6,727 nt of DNA from DASSFZ01 sp036514635 (GCA_036514635.1 DATBWU010000281.1:1-6727); one strand, 5' to 3'; counted from the first letter of the stretch, positions 1 to 5,691 are shown. The notes: generated by a model not told the origin, from the sequence alone. Translations and numbers: made by a program.

Positions 1-1
1 C

Positions 2-496
2 GGGATGACCCGCTATCACAAAATCGTCAACGTCTTCCGTTTCACCGACCTGGCCGTGCTCAAGTTCATGATGTCGGCGCTCGTCGTCGGCATGATCGGT
101 ATCTACCTGCTGGCCGATCTGGGAGTCGTGCCGAATATTCCCATCACGCCGACCTACGTCGTCGGCAACCTGATCGGCGGACTGATGTTCGGCGTGGGCA
201 TGGCTGCCGCAGGCGTGTGCGCCGCGCCGGTCGCCGCCGGATCGGGTGAAGGCCGGCTCGACTACATTATCCCCGGCGTATTCGGCATGTTCGCCGGCGC
301 GCTGCTGTTCGGCCTGACCTACAACCAGGTTTATCCTGCGATCAGCAAGATCGCCAACGCCGGGCCAATCATCCTGCCGGAGATGATCGACGCGAACCAT
401 TGGCTGGTCATCGGGCTGTTCACGGTGATCACGATCGTGCTGTTCTATGCGCTGGAGCGCGCGATTCGGATGCGTGCGGACAAGACTAAAGCGTAA
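2..496 (+). CDS. YeeE/YedE-family sulfur transporter half, 5'-partial
   Basis: Inner-membrane protein of the YeeE/YedE (DUF395/DUF6691-like) family, whose characterised members take up thiosulfate or related sulfur compounds. Seen: about four hydrophobic segments (numbered from the ATG at 5: roughly 20-38, 52-75, 87-105, 130-150) and the family signature GGLMFGVGMAAAGVC (58-72), followed by GSGEGRLDY. The only cysteine is C72, at the position of the conserved pore cysteine. The ATG at 5 gives 163 residues, but I think it is internal. The frame is open to base 2, and GMTRYHKIVNVF resembles the Gly-Met-Thr stretch that normally follows a first membrane helix, so that helix probably lies outside the window. 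This is a half-size protein, and such halves usually work in pairs. The stop codon lies inside a palindrome (493-528). Its position just before the molybdoenzyme genes suggests a shared role in sulfur metabolism, which is inference. The family call is firm; the substrate is not. Confidence 0.8.
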   Translation, partial: GMTRYHKIVNVFRFTDLAVLKFMMSALVVGMIGIYLLADLGVVPNIPITPTYVVGNLIGGLMFGVGMAAAGVCAAPVAAGSGEGRLDYIIPGVFGMFAGALLFGLTYNQVYPAISKIANAGPIILPEMIDANHWLVIGLFTVITIVLFYALERAIRMRADKTKA

Positions 497-528
497 AGGG
501 TAAAACGTAATTACGCTTTACGTTTCAC
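493..528. repeat. Loop-less palindrome of 7-bp TAA-bearing units over the yeeE stop
   Basis: Two 18-bp arms (493-510 and 511-528) meet directly at cgtaa/ttacg and match at 14 of 18 positions. The left arm reads as heptads of the gcgtaaa type, and TAA recurs exactly every 7 bp (494, 501, 508). The first TAA is the yeeE stop codon, and the three together close all three frames. There is no U-tract, so a classical Rho-independent terminator is not indicated. The right end touches the TCA duplication of the adjoining MITE-like element. Confidence 0.7.
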
Positions 529-531
529 TCA

Positions 532-641
532 GAGCCTGTCCGAAAAGCCGCCAAATTAACCACCAAGACACGAAGACACCAAGGTTTCTCCAGGTTTTCT
601 TCGCGTCTTGGTGACTTGGTGGTGAGTTTTAAGACAGTCTC
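532..641. mobile_element. 110-bp MITE-like non-autonomous element with TCA duplication
   Basis: The ends are gagcctgtccgaaaag (532-547) and the complement of gagactgtcttaaaac (626-641), which match at 12 of 16 positions. A 3-bp direct repeat TCA sits immediately outside each end (529-531 and 642-644), as expected of a target-site duplication. The element has no coding capacity and holds a large internal hairpin. From memory, termini starting with GAG together with a 3-bp T-N-A duplication fit the IS1031 group of the IS5 family, so a related transposase elsewhere in the genome could mobilise it; that assignment is inference. It separates yeeE from the molybdoenzyme gene and ends 13 bp before that gene's start codon, so it may have altered an operon junction. 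Confidence 0.6.
559..623. repeat. Long imperfect hairpin with ~8-bp iterations inside the MITE
   Basis: The arms 559-583 and 599-623 are 25 bp each, match at 21 of 25 positions, and enclose a 15-nt loop (584-598). Within the left arm the unit accaagac / acgaagac / accaagg repeats about every 8 bp. Transcribed, it would form a strong stem-loop shortly upstream of the molybdoenzyme start. There is no poly-U tail, so termination is not the obvious role. Similar caccaag-rich inverted repeats are, to my recollection, dispersed in several bacterial genomes. Confidence 0.7.
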
Positions 642-643
642 TC

Positions 644-650
644 AGGGCGG
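644..650 (+). promoter_or_regulatory. Weak Shine-Dalgarno for the molybdoenzyme gene
   Basis: AGGGCGG ends 4 nt before the ATG at 655 and is an imperfect match to AGGAGG. It lies just outside the right end of the MITE-like element; its first A is the last base of the TCA duplication. It supports the start at 655 over the in-frame TTG/GTG codons at 616, 619 and 622, which fall inside the repeat. Confidence 0.45.
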
Positions 651-654
651 AACT

Positions 655-2901
655 ATGGCCGAAGAAATCATTCAATTCACGCGACGCAGTTTCCTGAAAG
701 GCACGGCGGCGGCGCTCGGCACACTCGGGCTGGCGAGTATCGGCGTTGGCACGGCAGCGGCTGCGCCCGCCGAGGTCGGCCAGCTGACCTACGACAAGAT
801 AGTGCCGACGCTGTGCGAGATGTGCGTATGGCGCTGCGGCGTGTGGGCCAAAGTGCGCGACGGGAAGGTCGTCAAACTCGAAGGCAACCCCTACCACCCG
901 CACTCAAACGGGCGATTGTGCGCGCGCGGGCAGAGCGGCATCATGACCGCATACGATCCCGATCGCATCCGGTTCCCGCTGATCCGCGTCGGCGCGCGGG
1001 GCGAGGGCAAGTTCCGCCGTGCGTCGTGGGACGAAGCGCTCGACCTGGTCGCCAAGAAGATGCTGGCGATCAAGGAGCAGTACGGGCCAGAGGCCATGAT
1101 CTTCTCGGCGACGCACAACCTCAGCCAGCCGCTGTTCGAGAATCTGCTGTACGGCTTCGGCTCGCCGAACTACGGCACGCAGCGCAGCCTGTGCTTCAAC
1201 GCCATGGTCGTCGCCAACTTGATGACCTACGGCATCGAGGAGCCGGGCCGTGATTACCGCACGGCCAAGTACATCATCTACACCGGTCGTAACATGCTGG
1301 AAGCCATCTCGACCAGCGAGACGGGCGATCTGGTGGAAGCGATGGCTGTCGGCGCGCACGTCGTGGTGCTCGACCCGCGCTTCACCAAGACGGCGAGCAA
1401 AGCCGAATGGCTGCCGATCAAGCCCGGCGCCGATCTGGCCTTCCACCTTGCGCTGATCAACGTCATCGTTGGCGAGCGGCTGTACAACCGCGAATTCGTC
1501 GAGCTCAACACGACCGGCCTTGAGGAGTTAGCGCAGGAAGTCGCGCAGTACACGCCGGAGTGGGCCGCGCCGATCTGCGGCGTCAATGTCGAGACGATCC
1601 GTCGCATCGCGCACGACTTCGCCGCCGCCGGCCCCGACGCCATGGCGCATCCCGGCTGGCGCACCAGCAACTTCGTCAATTCGTTCCAAACCGAGCGCGC
1701 CATCGCCATCCTCAATGCGCTCGCCGGCAACTGGGAGCGAACGCTGATCAATAGTGGCGGCGAAGAAGGCGGCGTTGAGTTGGGCAAGCCGCCGCAACCG
1801 CCGTATCCGCGCATCACCGCGCAGCGCCTCGACGGCGTGCCGTGGAAGTATCCGCTCGTCCCGCTGAAGCTGGGCGTTTTCCAGGAAATTCGCGACGCGA
1901 TCCTGAGCGGCAAGCCGTATCAGGCGCACGGCTGGTTCATCGCGCGACAGAACCCCGCACTCAGCCTGCCCGATCGCGCCAAGACGCTGGAAGCGTTTGG
2001 CAAGCTCGACTTCATCGTCACCGTCAGCGTTTTGCCCAACGATACCGAATGGTACGCCGACGTGATTCTGCCTGAAGCATCGTACCTCGAACGGTACGAT
2101 CCGGTGTACGTGTTGGACAACAGGATTTTCCTGCGCCGGCCGGTCGTCGAGCCAATCGGCGAGAGCAAGAGCGCGCTGTGGATTTACAAGCAATTGGGTC
2201 AGCGATTGGGACTTGGCGATTACTTCCAGTACAAGGACGAAGTCGATTACATCAACCAGCAGCTCGCGCCGCTCGGAATCGACATTCGGGCCTTCGCCGA
2301 GCGCGGCTGCTGGAGCCCGACGCTCGAAGCAAAATACGCTGCTGAGCGATCGGCGTGCTTCGTGCCCCAGTCGATCACGTTCGATGGTGAAGAGCCGCCC
2401 TTCGAGCTGAAGGCTTTCAAGTTCAACACGCCCAGCGGCAAGATCGAGATCGCGTCCGAGACGCTGCGCGGCGCGAACCAGCCTGCCGTCCCGACGTGGA
2501 TCGAGCCACCCGAACCCGAAGTCGGCAAATTCTACCTGCTCACGGGCAAGGTGGGACAGCACACGCAATTCGCTACGCAGAACAATCTGTGGCTGAATCA
2601 AGTGTACAGCGAGAACGAGTTGTGGATTCACCCCAAGCCGGCTGCCGAGCGCGGCATCGCCAATGGTGAGATGGTGAAAGTGACCAGCGATGTCGGCACG
2701 GTGACGATCAAAGCGAAAGTCACCGAAGGCATCCGCCAAGACTGTGTGTGGATGACGCAGGGCTTCGGGCATCGCTCGATGGGGCTGCGCACGGCGTTCA
2801 ACAAAGGCGCGAGCGACAGCGACTTGCACGTCACGTACACCGATCCGGTCAGCGGCGGGCAGGCCTTGTCAGAGACGTTTGTGAGGGTGGAGAAGGCATA
2901 G
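655..2901 (+). CDS. phsA: Tat-exported molybdopterin oxidoreductase, PhsA/PsrA-type catalytic subunit
   Basis: Predicted catalytic subunit of a periplasmic thiosulfate/polysulfide reductase-like complex of the DMSO reductase superfamily, 748 residues, close to PhsA-type length. Seen: a Tat signal at 9-37 (TRRSFLKG, hydrophobic stretch, AAAA before Pro38); a 4Fe-4S motif C54-x2-C57-x3-C61-x27-C89 followed by ARGQ; the SWDEAL block opening the molybdopterin oxidoreductase domain; C180 in SLCFNA at the expected molybdenum-ligand position; FNTPSGKIEI before the C-terminal dinucleotide-binding domain (NELWIHP, GFGH, TYTDPVSG). I chose ATG 655 because it gives a standard Tat n-region; the longer form from 616 would be read from the upstream repeat. 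The next two genes encode the electron-transfer and membrane subunits. Related families (arsenate, tetrathionate or other sulfur-oxyanion reductases, or an oxidase running in reverse) remain possible. The superfamily is certain; the symbol is by similarity only. Confidence 0.85.
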   Translation: MAEEIIQFTRRSFLKGTAAALGTLGLASIGVGTAAAAPAEVGQLTYDKIVPTLCEMCVWRCGVWAKVRDGKVVKLEGNPYHPHSNGRLCARGQSGIMTAYDPDRIRFPLIRVGARGEGKFRRASWDEALDLVAKKMLAIKEQYGPEAMIFSATHNLSQPLFENLLYGFGSPNYGTQRSLCFNAMVVANLMTYGIEEPGRDYRTAKYIIYTGRNMLEAISTSETGDLVEAMAVGAHVVVLDPRFTKTASKAEWLPIKPGADLAFHLALINVIVGERLYNREFVELNTTGLEELAQEVAQYTPEWAAPICGVNVETIRRIAHDFAAAGPDAMAHPGWRTSNFVNSFQTERAIAILNALAGNWERTLINSGGEEGGVELGKPPQPPYPRITAQRLDGVPWKYPLVPLKLGVFQEIRDAILSGKPYQAHGWFIARQNPALSLPDRAKTLEAFGKLDFIVTVSVLPNDTEWYADVILPEASYLERYDPVYVLDNRIFLRRPVVEPIGESKSALWIYKQLGQRLGLGDYFQYKDEVDYINQQLAPLGIDIRAFAERGCWSPTLEAKYAAERSACFVPQSITFDGEEPPFELKAFKFNTPSGKIEIASETLRGANQPAVPTWIEPPEPEVGKFYLLTGKVGQHTQFATQNNLWLNQVYSENELWIHPKPAAERGIANGEMVKVTSDVGTVTIKAKVTEGIRQDCVWMTQGFGHRSMGLRTAFNKGASDSDLHVTYTDPVSGGQALSETFVRVEKA

Positions 2902-2903
2902 GA

Positions 2904-2952
2904 GACGAAAGACGAATGACCAACGACAGAGGTTCGTCCTTCGTCTTTCGTC
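2904..2952. repeat. GACGAAN heptad hairpin between alpha and beta subunit genes
   Basis: The arms 2904-2924 and 2932-2952 (21 bp each) match at 19 of 21 positions around a 7-nt loop. The left arm is three heptads, gacgaaa gacgaat gaccaac, and the loop gacagag is a fourth degenerate heptad. It begins 2 bp after the TAG stop of the catalytic-subunit gene and ends 5 bp before the Shine-Dalgarno sequence of the next gene. There is no U-tract. It is closely related in sequence to the repeat at 3699-3752. Confidence 0.8.
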
Positions 2953-2957
2953 CTCTC

Positions 2958-2964
2958 GGAGAAG
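2958..2964 (+). promoter_or_regulatory. Shine-Dalgarno for the ferredoxin subunit gene
   Basis: GGAGAAG with 5 nt to the ATG at 2970 decides the start. The same frame stays open far upstream, to 2748, but that extension runs through the catalytic-subunit gene and the heptad hairpin and has no family resemblance. Confidence 0.7.
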
Positions 2965-2969
2965 CGGAT

Positions 2970-3707
2970 ATGGCAAATAGTGTGAAGAAGTACGGCTTCG
3001 TCATCGACCCCAAGCGCTGCATCGACTGCCGGGCGTGCCTGGTGGCGTGCCGCGCCGAGAACAACGTGCCGCTCGGCTCGACGCGCATCTGGGTGTACGA
3101 CCAGGGTGTGCAAGGCACATTCCCCGACCTCAGCCAGCAGTTCGTGCCATACAACTGTATGCATTGCGATGAGCCGCCGTGCGTCGAGGTCTGCCCCAGC
3201 CAGGCGACGTATAAGCGCCCCGAGGACGGCGTCGTCGTGATCGATCAGCAGGCGTGCATCGGCTGCGGGCTGTGCTTACCGGCGTGCCCGTACCACGCGC
3301 GGTTCCTCAATCCCGACACGGGGAAGGCCGACAAGTGTAACGCCTGTTTGCAGCGTGTCGAGCAGGGCGAAGCGCCCGCCTGCGTGGCGACGTGCGTCGG
3401 CAGCGCGCGGCTGTTCGGCGATTTGAACGACCCCAACAGCGATGTCTCGATCGCGCTGCGCAGTGCCCAGAGCGCCCAACGGCTGCCCGCCGTCGGCATC
3501 GATACCGGCCCGAACATCATCTACATCAACGACGACGTGGACGAGAAGAAGCTGGCCGTCACCGCGCCGCAAATACCGGCGGCTGACGCCTTTTACAAGT
3601 GGATCGTCATCCCCGGCGTGCTGGCCGCAGCGGGCGCGGCATTCCTGGGCCAGGCCGCTGCCTTCGCGCGGCAATTGCGCAAGGGCGAAAGCGAGTTTGA
3701 CGAATGA
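2970..3707 (+). CDS. phsB: Four-cluster ferredoxin subunit with C-terminal membrane anchor
   Basis: Electron-transfer (beta) subunit passing electrons between the molybdenum subunit and the cytochrome b. Its 245 residues contain 16 cysteines in the four-cluster arrangement: C17/20/23/27, C63/66/71/75, C96/99/102/106 and C123/126/138/142, with CMHCDEPPC and CPYHAR typical of PsrB/PhsB/FdnH proteins. There is no signal peptide, so export with the Tat-signal partner is expected. After the clusters comes a tail of about 100 residues with a hydrophobic helix (roughly 210-232) followed by RQLRK, which suggests a cytoplasmic C-terminus. PhsB of the Salmonella type is shorter (about 190 residues) and, as I recall, lacks this anchor; formate dehydrogenase-N beta has one. 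The last two codons and the TGA stop are themselves the first heptad of the next palindrome. The role is confident; the symbol follows the neighbours. Confidence 0.88.
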   Translation: MANSVKKYGFVIDPKRCIDCRACLVACRAENNVPLGSTRIWVYDQGVQGTFPDLSQQFVPYNCMHCDEPPCVEVCPSQATYKRPEDGVVVIDQQACIGCGLCLPACPYHARFLNPDTGKADKCNACLQRVEQGEAPACVATCVGSARLFGDLNDPNSDVSIALRSAQSAQRLPAVGIDTGPNIIYINDDVDEKKLAVTAPQIPAADAFYKWIVIPGVLAAAGAAFLGQAAAFARQLRKGESEFDE

Positions 3708-3752
3708 CGAATGACCAGTGACGAATTCGTCCTTCGTCTTTCGTCCTTCGTC
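3699..3752. repeat. GACGAAN heptad palindrome over the ferredoxin-subunit stop codon
   Basis: The 27-bp arms 3699-3725 and 3726-3752 meet without a loop at gacgaattcgtc and match at 22 of 27 positions. The left arm is gacgaat gacgaat gaccagt gacgaa. TGA occurs at 3705 (the real stop), 3712 and 3719, exactly 7 bp apart, closing all three frames. It sits 10 bp before the Shine-Dalgarno sequence of the cytochrome b gene and is a sibling of the hairpin at 2904-2952. Confidence 0.8.
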
Positions 3753-3762
3753 GTCCGTCATC

Positions 3763-3766
3763 GGAG
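3763..3766 (+). promoter_or_regulatory. Shine-Dalgarno for the cytochrome b subunit gene
   Basis: GGAG with 8 nt to the ATG at 3775. It favours this start over an in-frame GTG at 3718, which lies inside the heptad palindrome. Confidence 0.6.
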
Positions 3767-3774
3767 CAAAGATC

Positions 3775-4572
3775 ATGTCAACGGAAGTTCTCACCTTAGC
3801 CGAGCGCAAACGCCTGCGGGCGAAGAAGATCAAGAAGCACGGGCTGGCCAACATCGTGACGCATTGGTTCAACGCCGTATCGTGGTTCGTGTTGTTGTTG
3901 ACCGGCCTCGGCATCCTGGGCAACCCCGATCTCAGGATCATGCCGCAAGGCTACGTCGACTTCATGCGCAACCTGTTCGGCGGCATCGGCGGGCTGGTCG
4001 AATCGCACAAAATCTTCGGGATGATCTGGTTGCTTGTCATCACCTATAACGTGCTGCTCGGCTTCCGCAGGTACTTCGTGCCGTTCGCGCGGAAGCGCAT
4101 GTTACTCACGCCCGACGACATCGAGTGGCTGAAGAAGTATGGCCAGAAGTTGGTGGGCAAGAAGGTGACGCTGCCGCCGCAGGATGCCTACAACGCCGGG
4201 CAGAAACTATACGGGTACGTCGTCATCCTCGGCACTGTGACGATCGGGCTGACCGGCTTGATCATGACTTTCTCGACCCTCTTCCCGCCGGAGATGCGCT
4301 GGATCGTGCAGTGGGCGCGGCCGTTCCACTTCGGCGCGGCGGGCCTGGTCGTGGCCGGGTTGATCATCCACGTGTACATGGCCGCCTTCTTCCCGGAAGA
4401 GAAGTCGGCGTTCTTCTCGATGATCCACGGTGAGGTGGATGCGTTGTACGCGCGACTGCACCACAAGAAGTGGTATGACGAGAAAGTGGCCGAAGAACGC
4501 GATTACGAGATGCGCGTGCGGCTCGAAGAGATCGAAGCGAAAGAGAAGGAAGCAGAGGGAATTAACGGCTAA
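3775..4572 (+). CDS. phsC: FdnI/PhsC-type dihaem cytochrome b membrane subunit
   Basis: Membrane (gamma) subunit that exchanges electrons between quinone and the ferredoxin subunit, 265 residues. Four membrane helices are visible, roughly 28-48, 74-97, 146-169 and 183-206. Histidines H30, H78, H185 and H199 sit where the haem b ligands of formate dehydrogenase-N gamma (FdnI) lie; the 14-residue spacing of the last pair and the YNAGQKLYGY motif (139-148) also match that family. The cluster therefore uses an FdnI/PhsC-type cytochrome, not an NrfD/PsrC-type quinone protein. Two charged segments flank the core: an N-terminal Lys/Arg-rich stretch (11-21) and a Glu/Lys/Arg-rich, probably helical C-terminal tail (about 225-262) that extends beyond the core of the FdnI fold. 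The start is set by GGAG at 3763. The gene ends 15 bp from a convergent gene. The family call is strong. Confidence 0.87.
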   Translation: MSTEVLTLAERKRLRAKKIKKHGLANIVTHWFNAVSWFVLLLTGLGILGNPDLRIMPQGYVDFMRNLFGGIGGLVESHKIFGMIWLLVITYNVLLGFRRYFVPFARKRMLLTPDDIEWLKKYGQKLVGKKVTLPPQDAYNAGQKLYGYVVILGTVTIGLTGLIMTFSTLFPPEMRWIVQWARPFHFGAAGLVVAGLIIHVYMAAFFPEEKSAFFSMIHGEVDALYARLHHKKWYDEKVAEERDYEMRVRLEEIEAKEKEAEGING

Positions 4573-4587
4573 GCCTGCCACAGAAAC

Positions 4588-5652
4588 TTACTGCGCCGGT
4601 TGAGCATCGACGACAGCACCCAGCCCGTTAACCTTTAATGTCCAGCGGCTGCCTGGCGCGAACCGCGCGAACTCCTCGACAGTGCTAACGGAATACGGAT
4701 ACTGCTTGCCCTCGGTCTCGAACACGACGACATACGTTTCAGACCGTTCGCCCTCGCGCTGGCCGGCGGCCAGAGCCATCTCCGGCCAATGCGGCCTCAA
4801 GTCATCGCCTTTCGCTACCACGGCATTGACTGCCTGCCACTCGTTGCGCGTGTAGGTGCACCACTGATCCTTGACGTTATATTGGCAATCCTGCACGATC
4901 TTGGCTGTGCCATCGCCCTGGTCGATGGCATACGGCGTGCCGCATACCTGGTCGGCGTTCGGGGCAGGTTCGTCCTGCGTGCGGCGGACTCGCTCCGTGC
5001 ACTGGCTCAGCCGCCCGTCCGACGGGATCTGATCTTTCCAATCCGCGTACTCGGCGGGGCGCAACTCCATGACTTGAACGCTGCGCTCCCAGTTCATGGA
5101 GGCGACGCGCGCCGACGTGTCACTCGTGCGGGTCAGGAGAATGAAGAACACGGCGAGCACGGCCAGCGCGACAAGGCCCACAATCCCGATGCCGCTCGAC
5201 CGAGCCGGAGGGGTGGGCGGACGGGCGGGTGTCGATGCGGTGGACAACGGGCTGCCGCACTGCTTGCACTTGACGGCGCTGGCCGGGTTCGACGCACCGC
5301 ACGTCGGGCATTTCACCTCGGGCGCAGGCCCGGCGTGGAATGCGCCCAGCGCGCGACCGGCCTCGCGCGTGTGCGCGGTGGTCAAGTCACCGCCGCATTG
5401 GGTGCAGGCCTTCGCATCGGCCGGATTGCGTGCGCCGCAATAGGGGCAGTGTAAATCGGCTGCTCCACGCCGCGCCCTGGACAATTCGCCTTGATCCGTG
5501 ATGAGTTCTTGCTGCGCGGGCAGTTCGAACTGATCCTGTGCGCTCATCGCGTTGCCGCAACTGGCGCACGTCTTACGATTGCCGGGGTTCTTTGTCCCGC
5601 ACCGGGTGCACGTCCATTCGGTTCGGACGTAGCCGAGTGTTTCCTGAGACAT
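4588..5652 (-). CDS. Membrane protein with three zinc ribbons and an extracytoplasmic domain
   Basis: I do not recognise a named gene. The 354-residue protein begins with three zinc ribbons of identical spacing, C-x2-C-x10-C-x2-C: C15/18/29/32 (WTCTRCGTKNPG, RanBP2-like), C69/72/83/86 and C115/118/129/132. A Pro/Ala/Thr-rich linker (about 138-152), one membrane helix (154-173) and a 180-residue C-terminal domain follow. That domain has four cysteines (C218, C237, C256, C265), a QWCTYTRNEW motif, and a beta-rich tail ending in SRWTLKVNGLG. The likely topology is zinc ribbons inside and the C-terminal domain outside, where the cysteines could pair as disulfides. The start is firm: AGGAGG lies 7 nt upstream. 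It is transcribed towards the molybdoenzyme cluster and divergently from the cytochrome b gene. Nothing here proves a link to respiration; a signalling or envelope-assembly role is only a guess. Confidence 0.85.
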   Translation of the reverse strand: MSQETLGYVRTEWTCTRCGTKNPGNRKTCASCGNAMSAQDQFELPAQQELITDQGELSRARRGAADLHCPYCGARNPADAKACTQCGGDLTTAHTREAGRALGAFHAGPAPEVKCPTCGASNPASAVKCKQCGSPLSTASTPARPPTPPARSSGIGIVGLVALAVLAVFFILLTRTSDTSARVASMNWERSVQVMELRPAEYADWKDQIPSDGRLSQCTERVRRTQDEPAPNADQVCGTPYAIDQGDGTAKIVQDCQYNVKDQWCTYTRNEWQAVNAVVAKGDDLRPHWPEMALAAGQREGERSETYVVVFETEGKQYPYSVSTVEEFARFAPGSRWTLKVNGLGAVVDAQPAQ

Positions 5653-5659
5653 ACGTCGT

Positions 5660-5665
5660 CCTCCT
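5660..5665 (-). promoter_or_regulatory. Consensus Shine-Dalgarno for the zinc-ribbon gene
   Basis: On the minus strand AGGAGG is followed by a 7-nt spacer and the ATG at 5652-5650. It is a full consensus and the strongest ribosome binding site in the window, fixing the start. Confidence 0.85.
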
Positions 5666-5682
5666 GTAAAACAAGTGGGATC

Positions 5683-5691
5683 AGTGTAACA
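5683..5691 (-). promoter_or_regulatory. Possible extended -10 promoter of the zinc-ribbon gene
   Basis: On the minus strand TGT-TACACT forms an extended -10 element (TGn plus a hexamer close to TATAAT). The hexamer 17 bp upstream, agtgaa, is a poor -35. Transcription would start near 5676, giving a leader of about 24 nt with the Shine-Dalgarno sequence inside it. This is a match by eye only. Confidence 0.35.

Noticed and set aside
493..528. Rho-independent terminator after yeeE
   Set aside because: The stem is AT-rich with no loop and no U-tract, so it looks like a repeat and not a terminator; weak termination cannot be excluded.
559..623. CRISPR array
   Set aside because: The iterated units are 8 bp with no spacers and are arranged as an inverted repeat.
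608..634. Promoter carried by the MITE (TTGGTG with TTAAGA)
   Set aside because: The spacing is 15 bp, the -10 match is poor, and TTGGTG is part of the hairpin arm, so there is too little support.
616..654. Longer N-terminus for the catalytic subunit from TTG 616 (or GTG 619/622)
   Set aside because: The extra 13 residues are encoded by the MITE-like hairpin arm and terminal repeat, while ATG 655 gives a standard Tat signal with a nearby Shine-Dalgarno-like sequence.
1528..2829. Long minus-strand open frame (433 codons) opposite the catalytic subunit
   Set aside because: It is antisense to a clearly real gene in GC-rich DNA, where the opposite strand often stays open; the product is Arg-rich and has no recognisable domain.
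2748..2969. Upstream extension of the ferredoxin subunit
   Set aside because: It overlaps the catalytic-subunit gene out of frame and reads through the heptad hairpin; the Shine-Dalgarno at 2958 and the family N-terminus support ATG 2970. A peptide SSFVFRP appears here and upstream of the cytochrome b gene only because both pass through the same repeat.
3718..3774. GTG start at 3718 for the cytochrome b subunit
   Set aside because: The extra 19 residues are translated repeat; GGAG at 3763 fits ATG 3775.
4789..5454. Plus-strand open frames opposite the zinc-ribbon gene
   Set aside because: The minus-strand frame has three perfect zinc ribbons, a membrane helix and a consensus ribosome binding site; the opposite frames have low-complexity Arg/Ala-rich products.
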